DNA of 64,000 nucleotides from an uncultured Lachnospira sp. (GCA_910585095.1 CAJUBU010000015.1:19594-83593), one strand, 5' to 3'. Counted from the first letter of the stretch, positions 1 to 9,144 are shown. Numbers and translations: made by a program. Notes: generated by a model from the sequence alone, not told the origin.

Positions 1-34
1 ATATTGATAACATGATAAATCACAATAAGCCTTC

Positions 35-829
35 CTAGAAAATATAATTGATAATTCCATCTGTTATTGCTCTTGCTATAGAAGAAAGTTTTTCTTCATC
101 ACATAAAAAATTTCTATAATCACTCTCACTGCTAAGAAATGCTGTCTCTATAAGAACAGACGGAATCCCCATTTTTGTTGCTTCATATGTAATCGTATAA
201 TAATCGGCACTAGAACCATCTGCATATTTACTGTTATCTGTACAATTTCGCCTTAACAGCCCCTCATTTTTATGAGCCTCCCAATCTGTCGTAATAGAAA
301 TCCCTATATTCTGCAATTGAGCAAGCATTGATTTTGCAAGATGTTCACTGCTTTGATATACACTTTTAACTTTTGCACGAGGTGCATTATAATGACTTTG
401 TGTAACAATCGCAAGACAACCTTTATGATTGATATCCTTGCTGCTGCTATTATTATGTATGGATACCAGATAATCCGCATAAACATTCTTTGCAAACTTT
501 ACTCGCTCTTGAAGTTCAATATCCTCGTCTTTTTCTCTTGTCATAACAACCTTAATTCCATCATATTTTTTTAAATATTCTCTTACCTTTAACGATATTT
601 TCAAATTAATATCTTTTTCTGACACATTAACGCCGTCATACACAAATTGACAACCATTTTTAACGCCTCCATGTCCTGGGTCAAGACATATCACAATATC
701 TTTTTTGCTCACCTGTTGTCTTTCCTCATCATTTAATGATTGCCATGCTTTTAAATCAAACAAAATAACCAATATAATCAATAAAAACAGCCCATAAATT
801 ATAAATTTTCTCAACAAGCACTCCATCAT
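35..829 (-). CDS. N-acetylmuramoyl-L-alanine amidase (Amidase_3, CwlD-like)
   Basis: Zinc amidase that cleaves the amide bond between muramic acid and the stem peptide of peptidoglycan. An N-terminal hydrophobic stretch (about residues 8–26) acts as a signal anchor, so the enzyme faces the outside. Family motifs are visible: DPGHGG with the first zinc His near residue 53, a VSIHNNSS segment with a second His, and IETAFLSS near the C terminus with the catalytic Glu. The length (264 aa) fits single-domain CwlD-type amidases. The start is unsure: the first two ATG codons overlap a GGAG that could be the ribosome site for a TTG five codons in (position 814). Single gene, with no operon partner visible. 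Confidence 0.88.
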   Translation of the reverse strand: MMECLLRKFIIYGLFLLIILVILFDLKAWQSLNDEERQQVSKKDIVICLDPGHGGVKNGCQFVYDGVNVSEKDINLKISLKVREYLKKYDGIKVVMTREKDEDIELQERVKFAKNVYADYLVSIHNNSSSKDINHKGCLAIVTQSHYNAPRAKVKSVYQSSEHLAKSMLAQLQNIGISITTDWEAHKNEGLLRRNCTDNSKYADGSSADYYTITYEATKMGIPSVLIETAFLSSESDYRNFLCDEEKLSSIARAITDGIINYIF

Positions 830-969
830 TCAATTTGTTTTTTATAATAATCATATGCTGTTTTATGCAAATTTATTGATAATACCAGCAATTCCAAAAT
901 GAATCAAAGTACAAACATTCCTATAACATATGGTTTATCTTATATAATAAATAATAAAACATTTTAAAA

Positions 970-1023
970 ACACCAAATACTGCCATCTTTTTAACCAACA
1001 CAAGATAGTACAATATTTGGTGT
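970..1023 (-). terminator. Intrinsic terminator downstream of the aldolase gene
   Basis: The arms ACACCAAATA (970–979) and TATTTGGTGT (1014–1023) are perfect complements, with a second inner pairing GCCATCTT/AAGATAGT. Read on the minus strand it is followed by TTTTT. It lies about 190 nt past the aldolase stop codon, behind a repeat copy. Confidence 0.7.
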
Positions 1024-1044
1024 AATTATTTCAATTTTTTACTT

Positions 1045-1088
1045 TAGTCAAGCGGATATTCGCAATCCGCTACGCTACTTGCTCAAAC
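1045..1088 (+). repeat. R2 interspersed hairpin repeat, copy 1
   Basis: Core arms AGCGGA and TCCGCT enclose the loop TATTCGCAA, followed by ACGCTACTTGCTCAAAC. Five further copies in the window share the core, the loop and the right flank, all in the same orientation. This copy lies between the aldolase stop and its terminator. Confidence 0.85.
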
Positions 1089-1144
1089 CCTCTAGCTGCT
1101 ATCACAGCTTTTCAGTGGGAGCTTATACTACCACTAAAACAAGC

Positions 1145-1189
1145 AAGTCCCCACCCCACTTATACCTACAACATTGAAATGGGGGACTT
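1145..1189. other. GC-rich hairpin next to R2 copy 1
   Basis: AAGTCCCC (1145–1152) pairs with GGGGACTT (1182–1189). A smaller AGTGG/CCACT hairpin lies about 25 bp to its left. These GC-rich stems stand out in AT-rich sequence and lie in the 3' region of the minus-strand aldolase gene. They could be a second terminator or a relic of a mobile-element end. No transposase is nearby. Confidence 0.4.
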
Positions 1190-1212
1190 CCTTGATGAGG
1201 TTAAAATACGTT

Positions 1213-1854
1213 TTACTTACTACGAATTTCCTTTACAAGATTAACAGCCTCCTCTGTCATTTCCTTAATCTTATCAAATTCGCCAGCCTTAATCATATCG
1301 CCTTTTACCATCCAGCTGCCGCCGCAACAAAATATCTTATCACATGCAAGATATTCTTTAATATTTTTAGCACTAATACCGCCTGTTGGCATAATCTTTA
1401 CAGTTGTATACGCAGCGCACATCGCCTTAATCATCGCAAGTCCACCTGCTGCCTCAGCAGGGAAAAACTTTACTCGAGTTAAACCGCGCTTTACAGCCTG
1501 AGCCAACTCAGAAGGCGTTACAATACCTGGACAAACCTCAATATTTTTAGAGATACAATAGTCTACAATTTCTGGGTCAAATCCCGGACTAACAATAATA
1601 GAAGCGCCTGCTGCTACTGCTCTGTCAACCTGTTCTGTTGTAAGAACAGTTCCTGCTGCAATCAACATATCTGGATATGCTGCATGAATCTGCTTAATAG
1701 ATTCCTCTGCTGCCTCTGTTCTAAATGTGACCTCTGCACATGGAAGACCACCCTCAACCAATGCCTTTGCTAATGGAAGGGCATCCTTTACATCATTTAA
1801 TACGACTACAGGTATAACACCCAACTCCTCAAACTTATCTGCTACAGTACTCAT
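1213..1854 (-). CDS. eda: KDPG / 4-hydroxy-2-oxoglutarate aldolase
   Basis: Class I TIM-barrel aldolase that splits 2-keto-3-deoxy-6-phosphogluconate, or the related hydroxyketoglutarate, into pyruvate and an aldehyde; a cytosolic sugar-acid pathway enzyme. Family signatures are clear: AEVTFRT with the catalytic Glu, GTVLT, VSPGF, and the Schiff-base Lys in VKFFPAE, then PTGGI. The open frame extends to a GTG at 1920, but the aligned family begins at the internal ATG (MSTVADKF), giving 213 aa, the usual length. The only good ribosome site (AAAGGAG near 1903) is far upstream of that ATG, so the start is not settled. No sugar kinase or dehydratase lies next to it. Confidence 0.88.
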   Translation of the reverse strand: MSTVADKFEELGVIPVVVLNDVKDALPLAKALVEGGLPCAEVTFRTEAAEESIKQIHAAYPDMLIAAGTVLTTEQVDRAVAAGASIIVSPGFDPEIVDYCISKNIEVCPGIVTPSELAQAVKRGLTRVKFFPAEAAGGLAMIKAMCAAYTTVKIMPTGGISAKNIKEYLACDKIFCCGGSWMVKGDMIKAGEFDKIKEMTEEAVNLVKEIRSK

Positions 1855-2100
1855 ATTTTTTGCTGTTTGAAATAAGGACAAAATTTTGTCTAACAGCTTC
1901 TCCTTTCTTATTTTTAACACTTTGATGGCTTTTGTATTTCCTCAAAAGACCGTGTTATTATCCAATTTAACACTTCCCACAATAAAACTATATGGTTTAA
2001 CAACACTACTGATAACAATAACGCAAAACAATATGGATTGCATATTCTCTATCTTTCATACTATACTCTTGAATTGGCATTTGTCAAGTATTGGATTATC

Positions 2101-4020
2101 TTACAATTCTATCTTTTCTTGCAAAATACTGTGCAAAATCTCTAAAAGTGCCTGTGGCATAAATGGCTTTACAAGATAATCTTCTGCACTCAGCGTATTA
2201 GCCTTGTCAATGGTATCAACATTTTTATCTGATGTTAAAAATACAATTGGAACATCGGATGTCTTTCGGATTTCATCATATACTTTAAAACCATCCATAT
2301 CAGGCATCTGAATATCTAACAAAATCAAATCCATCAATGTAATCTGTAATGTTTTTAATGCTTTTCTTCCTGAAGTTTCCTTATATACTTTATAACCCGG
2401 CTCGTCCTTTAAAATATTTTCAATTAAAGTCAAATTTTCAGGTTCATCATCAACAACCAATATTTTTCTTACAATGGCATCCTGCTGTCTCATCTCATAC
2501 CCTGTATCTTTATCAATCATATCGAGCATAACATCAGCAATTTCAGGGTCAAATTGCACATTTTTTCCATTTTCAATTTCCGAGCGCACCTTTTCTTGAG
2601 ACATAACCTGTCTGTAGCTTCGATTGGACGTCATTGCATCGTAAGCATCCGCCACACCAATAATCCTTGCAATTTCTGGAATATTTTTTCCCGCAAGTCC
2701 ATTTGGATAGCCATTGCCGTCAAATCGTTCATGATGCCATCTTGCGCCTTGAGCAATCATTGTATTTTCCTTAATATCTCTCAAAATATAATAACCAACC
2801 ATCGGATGCAGCTTAATATAGGCAAATTCCTCATCATTAAGACGGGAAGGCTTATTGATAATGGCATCTGGAATATGTATTTTTCCAACATCATGAAGCA
2901 GTGCCGCATAATAAATATTTTTTAATTCCTCCTCGCTTTTTCCCATTCGTCTTGCTATCTCAACAGCATACTTTGCTACTCTCTGTGAATGTCCATTGGT
3001 ATATCTATCCTTTGCATCGATGGTATGTGCAAGTGTTCGCATAATGGTCATATTCAACTTTTCTATATTTTGTCTGCTGATTTCTTCATTTTTCATATGC
3101 AGCCCAATTTTTTTGAAAGCAAATGTACAAAAAGCTGCAATAAAGGCAAAAATAACAGCACAAACAATAAGATTTTGTATTAATATTCCTCTTATATCGT
3201 GAAACAGCTTTGTATTGCTGACAATCATAGACACATACCAATCGTCCATTACATTCGCTGTAAAAACAGTACACGTTTCACCGTCTATTTTCGTATCAAA
3301 AGTTTCTCCCTTTGCCTGATAAATTCCATCTAACAAGAAATTCATTTTGTCATCCTGCAAATAATTTTTCCCTTTTTCCTCCTCATCCGAATGAGCTACA
3401 ACCAGACCTTCCTTATCAATAACAAAGCCATAACCCATATTGTTTAAATTGATATCTTGTGTGATAATTTGTACTTCGTCCAACACAATATCAAGAGAAA
3501 TGACACTCTTATTGTCATACAATAACTGACTTACGGAAATCATAATCGTATTGGTCTGAGCATCCAAATAGGGCGACACGACAACTGGCTTTCCTTCCCC
3601 TTTCAATGCTGTTGTATACCATTCTCTTTCCTGTGGAACATAATCCTCATCTGGTACCCAGCCAATACCATCTAAATATTCCCCTTGAATTAACCCATAT
3701 ATTCCTGTAAAATTTTCATCAATATCTTCTTTATACCGCTCTGACTCCTCCAACAAAAAAGCTTCTATTTCTTCTGGCGAATCTCCTTGCTGCATCTTAT
3801 ACTCTAATGTAATTGCTGTTATCTGTAAAACATCCATTCCTTTTGCTAGATAACTGTTTAATTTTATTTTTTCTTCCTCTAATGTACTCTCTCCTACCGC
3901 AATCATATTAGAGACTGCATTAGAATAAAATGTAACAAAATTATAGACTACCATTATAACTAATGCAATTAATGTAAAAAGTAATGTAATAATATAAGAT
4001 GTTCGTTCTCGTCGTTTCAT
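2101..4020 (-). CDS. Cache-domain sensor with HD-GYP phosphodiesterase and C-terminal receiver
   Basis: Predicted membrane sensor that degrades cyclic di-GMP. Order: TM1 (about 10–32), an extracellular Cache-like domain (about 35–278), TM2 (282–305), HD-GYP (about 330–505), then a response-regulator receiver (about 525–638). The HD-GYP site is intact, with HDVGKIHIP and HHERFDGNGYP. The receiver has VVDDE, the phospho-acceptor Asp in LLDIQMPDMDG and the Lys in LVKPF. A receiver placed after the output domain is unusual and suggests feedback from a separate kinase (inference). The start at ATG 4020 is preferred over the TTG two codons earlier because AGAGGAA is better spaced. Monocistronic. 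Confidence 0.9.
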   Translation of the reverse strand: MKRRERTSYIITLLFTLIALVIMVVYNFVTFYSNAVSNMIAVGESTLEEEKIKLNSYLAKGMDVLQITAITLEYKMQQGDSPEEIEAFLLEESERYKEDIDENFTGIYGLIQGEYLDGIGWVPDEDYVPQEREWYTTALKGEGKPVVVSPYLDAQTNTIMISVSQLLYDNKSVISLDIVLDEVQIITQDINLNNMGYGFVIDKEGLVVAHSDEEEKGKNYLQDDKMNFLLDGIYQAKGETFDTKIDGETCTVFTANVMDDWYVSMIVSNTKLFHDIRGILIQNLIVCAVIFAFIAAFCTFAFKKIGLHMKNEEISRQNIEKLNMTIMRTLAHTIDAKDRYTNGHSQRVAKYAVEIARRMGKSEEELKNIYYAALLHDVGKIHIPDAIINKPSRLNDEEFAYIKLHPMVGYYILRDIKENTMIAQGARWHHERFDGNGYPNGLAGKNIPEIARIIGVADAYDAMTSNRSYRQVMSQEKVRSEIENGKNVQFDPEIADVMLDMIDKDTGYEMRQQDAIVRKILVVDDEPENLTLIENILKDEPGYKVYKETSGRKALKTLQITLMDLILLDIQMPDMDGFKVYDEIRKTSDVPIVFLTSDKNVDTIDKANTLSAEDYLVKPFMPQALLEILHSILQEKIEL

Positions 4021-4133
4021 GTACAAGGTTTCCTCTCTAAAAATACTAATTATAAAAACCTTTTTTAAACAATTTTATAATTTTATAAAATTATAACATA
4101 AAACAACTTAAATGATAACTATATTTTCATAAT

Positions 4134-6272
4134 CTACCTAATTGTTATTGGCAATCTTGATCCCATTCTGCACAATAATTCATTACTGATACTATTAAAA
4201 TGCTCCGCAACATTTGGCGCTGATATATCAAGCATATCAAATCCAATTAAAGTTGCCACATTTCCAACCGAAACGTCTTCTATCTCTGTAATATCTACTG
4301 CTAGTTGGTCCATACAAACTTTTCCAACAATAGGCGCATATTGACCTCGAATCAAAACACCACCTTTTTGATTTGATAAATCTCTTGGAAAGCCATCTCC
4401 ATAACCAATAGATACAATTGCAATCACACTGTCATGCTTGGCTTGAAAACTTCTGCCATAACCGACTGTATCCTGTTTTGAAACCGACCGTATCAGCACG
4501 ACTCTTGCCTTTAAGGAAAGAACAGGACGCAAATCAAGTTTTACTTTTGTATTTTTATCTGTCTTGCTTAAAACACCATAGAGCGCAATGCCAATTCTTA
4601 CATAATCACATACAAGCTCTGGATAATTTAACAATCCATAACTGCTTTGAATATGCACTTTAGGTATCTGCACGCCTCGTTCTTTCAATTTATCAATTAA
4701 ATAATAAAAGTTGTCAATTTGATTTTTTGTAAACTCTACCTCTTGTGGCAAAAGGCTGTCTGCACAGCACAGATGTGTATATATGCCGCACACTTTAATA
4801 TACTTCATAGAAAAAATTGTTTTTACTTCATTTATATTATCAAAAGATACACCTAATCGATTCATTCCTGTATCTATCTTTATATGTGCTTTTACTGCAA
4901 TCCCCTGTCGATTTAATGCTTTGGCATATTTAAAATCAATTAATGTCTGCATCAAATCATATTTTTTTAACTCTTTTGCCCTGTTTGGATTTGTATATCC
5001 CAAAATCAAAATTTCACCGCAAATTCCATATGTTCTTAACTGAATCCCCTCATCAATTGTGGCAACAGCAAACGCTTTGACCCCTATTTGATTCAAGCAA
5101 GTAGCAATCTGAAACGCTCCATGTCCATAAGCCTGTGTTTTTACAACTGCCATTAAAGTACTTTTTTCGGGCATCACTTCCTGTAAAACGTTTACATTGT
5201 GTGCTAAATTATTTAAATTCAGTTCTATCCATGCTCGTTCTGTCTCAGAACACCATTTTTTTTTAATGCTTGTTCTACTTGCTGTAAATGTATTAATAAA
5301 AATAGTTGCAATAATAGAAAACACTACTGATAAAAGACTTACAATGAAATAATTAACAAGACTATTTTCAACAATAATATCGCCTAAAAATTTTGCCAAA
5401 AAATGTACAATAACAATCATCATTGGATGAATAATATAAATGATTAATGCTGCCATACGTATCAGCACAAAACGTCTTTTTTTCCAATACAATAACAACT
5501 GAAAAAGAAAAAACATACATACTGGCAAAAAAATATACATACTGTCATGACGTTGTACTTTAAAGGTATGCAGTGCTATTGCCTCAGCAATCATCAGTAC
5601 AAAGGTAATAGAAAATCCTATTCCATTTATTTGAATAGACCCCTTAAAATTTGTATCTGCAATCATACCACCAAGCACAAAAAATATCGGTGCAAAGAAA
5701 ATTCCATTTCTTGTGTAATCAAATACTTGAAAAATAAGGCTGTAAAATTGTTTTAACACATTTATTTGTTCAGTAATTCCAAAATAACTATCGCCAAACA
5801 AACCAACGATATACAAGACAATACTGACAATAAGAGCTTTTTTATATCCCAAGTGTTTTACCATATACCAAGCAAAAGCTGCCCCAATAATCGAAGCAGG
5901 AAGATACCATAAATGATAAAAAGTCCCATCAAAAACAATATCCTTTATAATATTTGGTAACAGATTATCCATCGAAAAATAACCTTTATAAATATTGATT
6001 GGAATATAGATAAAAATGGCAATCCCATAAATCATTGCTGTCTTTTTAATAAATACTTTTAATTTTTCATCGTTACAGCTATATCTTGAAATTAAAAAAA
6101 ATCCAGAAGTCATAAAGAAAAACGGAACTGCAACACGCGCTATAACACGCGTTAATATAAAATCTGCTGTCTCGTTAAAAGACAGCAAAGGCGATGTGTG
6201 TATTGCAACAATCAACAAAGCTGCAATCAATCGAAAACAATCAATTCCTGAATAATTCCCACTCTTTTTCAT
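4134..6272 (-). CDS. vanT: VanT: membrane-bound serine/alanine racemase
   Basis: Makes D-serine for the modified peptidoglycan ending in D-Ala-D-Ser. The first ~340 residues form an Acyltransferase_3-like bundle of about ten membrane segments (GIDCFRLIAALLIV start). The last ~365 form a PLP-dependent alanine-racemase fold with AVVKTQAYGHG, where the Lys binds PLP, and VGYGRSF and SIGYGDGFPRD near the C terminus. This two-part layout and 712 aa length are characteristic of VanT. It is the last gene of the van operon and overlaps vanXY by 32 nt; GGAGGAGG lies just before its ATG, inside vanXY. Substrate preference (Ser over Ala) is inferred from context. Confidence 0.95.
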   Translation of the reverse strand: MKKSGNYSGIDCFRLIAALLIVAIHTSPLLSFNETADFILTRVIARVAVPFFFMTSGFFLISRYSCNDEKLKVFIKKTAMIYGIAIFIYIPINIYKGYFSMDNLLPNIIKDIVFDGTFYHLWYLPASIIGAAFAWYMVKHLGYKKALIVSIVLYIVGLFGDSYFGITEQINVLKQFYSLIFQVFDYTRNGIFFAPIFFVLGGMIADTNFKGSIQINGIGFSITFVLMIAEAIALHTFKVQRHDSMYIFLPVCMFFLFQLLLYWKKRRFVLIRMAALIIYIIHPMMIVIVHFLAKFLGDIIVENSLVNYFIVSLLSVVFSIIATIFINTFTASRTSIKKKWCSETERAWIELNLNNLAHNVNVLQEVMPEKSTLMAVVKTQAYGHGAFQIATCLNQIGVKAFAVATIDEGIQLRTYGICGEILILGYTNPNRAKELKKYDLMQTLIDFKYAKALNRQGIAVKAHIKIDTGMNRLGVSFDNINEVKTIFSMKYIKVCGIYTHLCCADSLLPQEVEFTKNQIDNFYYLIDKLKERGVQIPKVHIQSSYGLLNYPELVCDYVRIGIALYGVLSKTDKNTKVKLDLRPVLSLKARVVLIRSVSKQDTVGYGRSFQAKHDSVIAIVSIGYGDGFPRDLSNQKGGVLIRGQYAPIVGKVCMDQLAVDITEIEDVSVGNVATLIGFDMLDISAPNVAEHFNSISNELLCRMGSRLPITIR

Positions 6273-7086
6273 TAGCCCTCCTCCAAACTGTTACTATTAT
6301 TCCGTCCCCGTTGTTGCCTGAAATTTCATAAGGTTCTTCTGGTAAATCAATTGTTATTGTTTCATTGATACCAACGGGAACATAATAAATTTCAATTTCA
6401 GTTTGTGTTCCCTGTTTATATATATACATATTCTTACTGCTAAACTGCTTTATAAACTCTATATATTCCTCAAAAGCCATCTTTTTTTGTGTAATAATTT
6501 TAGAATGAGGATATCCCACATATCGAAAATGCCAAGGCTCATGGGAAATACCTGTAATTTGTTCTTTCTCTTTTGCATAGCGCAAAATAAATCCAAAATC
6601 AGGAGCAGTTTCCCTAAATTTTTGACAAATCCCATCATACGGAAAATCAGGACATATAAAATCAATATCTTCTTTATTTAACGCCAAATCAATGGCTAAT
6701 CCTGTTTGATGTTCACTCTCATTTGGCAGAGCAACAAATTTTTTTGTAAATTCTTCTCCATTATCCCGCAAAGAATCCCTATATATCATCGTCTGTTCTT
6801 CCAAAGAACGAAATCCGCTTACAGGAACAATGTTGTGGTCTGAATTAATTTTATCCAAAGCCCTCTGTAACATATAAACTGCTATTGATTTCATAAGAAT
6901 ATCTGGAAACGCTTTATTTATAGATATTAATCCCTCTATTTTTGGATTCTTTAATGGATACTGTTTATTTACCAACACTAAATTGCCATTGTAAATTGAT
7001 TCTTTTTCTAATATTACTTCATTATTATAAGGATTGCTCGCCGAGCATAATATGTGTTGTTTAACATATTGTTTATTATCACTCAT
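6241..7086 (-). CDS. vanXY: VanXY-type D,D-peptidase/carboxypeptidase
   Basis: Zinc peptidase of the VanY/VanX family that removes normal D-Ala-ended precursors: it cleaves D-Ala-D-Ala and/or the terminal D-Ala of pentapeptide so that only D-Ser-ended chains remain. Zinc and catalytic residues are seen in EHQTGLAIDLAL (His and Asp) and in EPWHFRYVG (Glu and His). The preceding VSGFRSLEEQ is typical. No signal peptide or membrane segment is seen, so it is probably cytosolic, as for VanXY. The start is the ATG at 7086 rather than a TTG three codons earlier; it overlaps the vanG stop by 8 nt, implying translational coupling. About 100 C-terminal residues follow the core and match no family I can name. 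Confidence 0.92.
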   Translation of the reverse strand: MSDNKQYVKQHILCSASNPYNNEVILEKESIYNGNLVLVNKQYPLKNPKIEGLISINKAFPDILMKSIAVYMLQRALDKINSDHNIVPVSGFRSLEEQTMIYRDSLRDNGEEFTKKFVALPNESEHQTGLAIDLALNKEDIDFICPDFPYDGICQKFRETAPDFGFILRYAKEKEQITGISHEPWHFRYVGYPHSKIITQKKMAFEEYIEFIKQFSSKNMYIYKQGTQTEIEIYYVPVGINETITIDLPEEPYEISGNNGDGIIVTVWRRANEKEWELFRN

Positions 7087-8122
7087 ATAAATCAATCAAT
7101 TTGTCTAAAATATCACTAAAAGACAATCCTGCTCCTTTCATCATATTTGGATAACGGCTATGTGTTGTAAATCCTGGAATCGTATTCACCTCATTAAACA
7201 CAATCTCATTTTTCTTTGTAAGAAACATATCCACCCTTGCAAATCCTGAACAATTTAAGGCTTTATAGATAACTTTTGCCGTTTCTTGTATACGCTGTTC
7301 CATCTCTTTGTCAATTCTTGCAGGCATATGAATTTTTGATGACTGTAATGTATATTTTTCAGTGAAATCAAAGAATCCGCCAGACAATTCAATTTCATCA
7401 ACACGACCTACCGTCAATTCATCTTTTCCCAATACAGCGCACCCTACTTCAAAACCGTCAATGGCTTCTTCAACAATCACTTCATCATCATATTGGAAAG
7501 CATTTTCAACAGCCTTTTCAAGCTGTGCTTTTTCGCTTACTTTGGTTATGCCAAAAGAAGAACCTGAACGAATAGGCTTAACAAACAACGGATATGTTAA
7601 ATCCTTATCAATCTTTGACAAAGCCTCTTGTTGTTCCCACTGTTTCAATGTAATGCCTTTTGGAACGGCAATTCCCATCGACTGCACTACAATATGCGCC
7701 CTGTCCTTATCCATACATAAAGCAGAACTCAGCGTGCCACAGCCCACAACAGGTATGCCCGCCAATTCAAACAATCCCTGTAACGTTCCATCCTCTCCAT
7801 TTTTTCCATGTAATACTGGAAACGCTAAATCAATCTTAATCCATTCACAATGCTCTTTGGAAAACTGTATTAACGATTTATCCAAACGACTTTGTGATAC
7901 GACTACCGGAAAAATATGTTCCGTCTCATTCATCCATGTGTTATCCTCAATATGGCTATATTCCCCTGTGTAGTGATACCACTCTCCTTCTCTTGTGATA
8001 CCAATAGGAATAATCTCATACTTTTCTTTATCCATATTTTTTAAAACCGAATATGCCGACTGTAAAGACACTTCATATTCTGTTGAATTTCCTCCAAAAA
8101 GAACAGCGATTCTCTTTTTCAT
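7079..8122 (-). CDS. vanG: VanG-type D-alanine–D-serine ligase
   Basis: ATP-grasp ligase of the Ddl family that makes D-Ala-D-Ser for incorporation into peptidoglycan precursors, lowering vancomycin affinity. Seen: LFGGNSTEYEVS at the N terminus, FPVLHGKNGEDGTLQG, the ATP-grasp lysine region FVKPIRSGSSFGI, EEAIDGFEVGCAVLG, and NEVNTIPGFTTHS at the C terminus. The omega-loop segment EKYTLQSSKI resembles VanG/VanC-type ligases rather than housekeeping Ddl, and the flanking vanXY–vanT fix the call. The open frame begins four codons earlier (MRLKM), but that ATG is part of the ribosome site AATGAGG; the true ATG is 8122. A 16-bp tandem duplication separates it from vanW. Confidence 0.95.
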   Translation of the reverse strand: MKKRIAVLFGGNSTEYEVSLQSAYSVLKNMDKEKYEIIPIGITREGEWYHYTGEYSHIEDNTWMNETEHIFPVVVSQSRLDKSLIQFSKEHCEWIKIDLAFPVLHGKNGEDGTLQGLFELAGIPVVGCGTLSSALCMDKDRAHIVVQSMGIAVPKGITLKQWEQQEALSKIDKDLTYPLFVKPIRSGSSFGITKVSEKAQLEKAVENAFQYDDEVIVEEAIDGFEVGCAVLGKDELTVGRVDEIELSGGFFDFTEKYTLQSSKIHMPARIDKEMEQRIQETAKVIYKALNCSGFARVDMFLTKKNEIVFNEVNTIPGFTTHSRYPNMMKGAGLSFSDILDKLIDLYE

Positions 8123-8135
8123 TTTTAACCTCATT

Positions 8136-8167
8136 TCTATTTTTCTTCAATTCTATTTTTCTTCAAT
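8136..8167. repeat. 16-bp tandem duplication between vanW and vanG
   Basis: The unit TCTATTTTTCTTCAAT is present twice in a row. On the minus strand the first unit encodes the last residues and stop codon of vanW, and the second is a non-coding copy that includes a second in-frame-looking stop. It lengthens the vanW–vanG spacer by one unit and is a likely slippage event. Confidence 0.8.
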
Positions 8168-8971
8168 ATAAATATCTTCTGGTAATTGATAGGCAATCTC
8201 ACATTTATTGCTATACAATTTTTCACTTTCTGTATACTTAGAATATTTATCCTTTTTTAAACGATATACGCTAGCGGACTGATAAACTTTCTTATTCTTC
8301 CTAAAATAAGAGACATTTTTATTGTAAATTTCATACTCAAAATCTTCTGGTTTCTTAGAAAAAATAGCGCCATACATAAACTCATCATCAAAATCAATTT
8401 TAATCTGAAATGTATTATCCGTTGTATTTTTCACTTTTAAATCAAGCCACCCTTCGCTTATTGTCGCATCAATTCCAGCCGGCAAATCAGGCGTTGTCGA
8501 TGGAAAGGATACCGTTGAATGACAATGCCTTTCTGTAATAGTCATTGGCGTGTGAAGAAATAACCAAAACAGCATATTACTCAACTGGCATAAACCACCT
8601 CCATAATCACCGACAATCTTGCCCTCAACAAAATTTAATCCATCTTTATAAGGTATCTTTTTATCGGCTGATTTAACAAGCCGCCAAAATGAAAATGTTT
8701 CATTGGGTTTAATTACAATATGATTAATTGTTTTGGAAGCTAACTTTAAATTGTGGACTTTATTTAATTGAAATTTCATATCAAATCCACTGTTTTGATT
8801 TAATAACAATGAAGTTGTATCACAAACTTTATATGGTAAAAACTTCTTTGACATTTCTCTTGCATATTTATTTCTGTCAAAGCGCATTTTTAAATAAAAA
8901 AATGTTTTCCTCTGCCATTTTCTTATAGGAAGCAAAAAAGGAAATACTTGTGTTAAACGTTTTCTGGACAT
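8153..8971 (-). CDS. vanW: VanW family protein
   Basis: VanW accompanies vanB- and vanG-type resistance operons; its biochemical role is not established. The protein (272 aa) has the family core: NETFSFWRLV, a glycine-rich GKIVGDYGGGLCQLSN segment and RHCHSTVSFPS, followed by a beta-rich C-terminal part. No clear membrane segment is present, although a basic N terminus (KRLTQVFPFLLPIRKWQRK) is visible. The start is well supported by AATGAGGAGG before the ATG. It is the first gene after the putative VanR operator and hairpin and lies upstream of vanG, consistent with being the first gene of the resistance transcript. Confidence 0.93.
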   Translation of the reverse strand: MSRKRLTQVFPFLLPIRKWQRKTFFYLKMRFDRNKYAREMSKKFLPYKVCDTTSLLLNQNSGFDMKFQLNKVHNLKLASKTINHIVIKPNETFSFWRLVKSADKKIPYKDGLNFVEGKIVGDYGGGLCQLSNMLFWLFLHTPMTITERHCHSTVSFPSTTPDLPAGIDATISEGWLDLKVKNTTDNTFQIKIDFDDEFMYGAIFSKKPEDFEYEIYNKNVSYFRKNKKVYQSASVYRLKKDKYSKYTESEKLYSNKCEIAYQLPEDIYIEEK

Positions 8972-9000
8972 AAAATCCTCCTCATTAGAAAGTCAAATTA

Positions 9001-9051
9001 AAAATATTCTTGTTATTGACACAAACATTGTAGCAACAACAAGAATATTTT
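9001..9051 (-). terminator. Hairpin between vanS and vanW (terminator or attenuator)
   Basis: AAAATATTCTTGTT (9001–9014) and AACAAGAATATTTT (9038–9051) are perfect 14-bp complements, followed on the minus strand by a short T stretch. It lies after the operator repeats and before vanW, so it would be in the 5' untranslated region of the resistance genes. It could end the vanRS transcript, attenuate vanW-vanT, or both. Confidence 0.6.
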
Positions 9052-9062
9052 TCTATAATTTA

Positions 9063-9134
9063 CTTATAAAGTTTTACATTATTTTTCTATTAAATTTCTT
9101 AATTTTTCTATCAAATTTCTTACGATTTTCTTAC
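9063..9134 (-). promoter_or_regulatory. Putative VanR operator and promoter for vanW-G-XY-T
   Basis: Read on the minus strand, five half-sites follow at 10–11 bp spacing: GTAAGAAAATC, GTAAGAAATTT, GATAGAAAAA, TTAAGAAATTT, AATAGAAAAAT (9134 down to 9081). A possible -10 TATAAG follows at 9068–9063. Helically phased direct repeats in place of a -35 box are typical for OmpR-family regulators; VanR is the obvious candidate (inference). A related array lies upstream of the C39 peptidase gene at 42244. Confidence 0.6.
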
Positions 9135-9144
9135 AAAGTGGAAT

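Noticed and set aside
7362..7973. 203-residue open frame on the plus strand opposite vanG
   Set aside because: It lies wholly antisense to an intact ligase, has low-complexity composition (Ser, Thr, Pro) and no recognisable motif or ribosome site.
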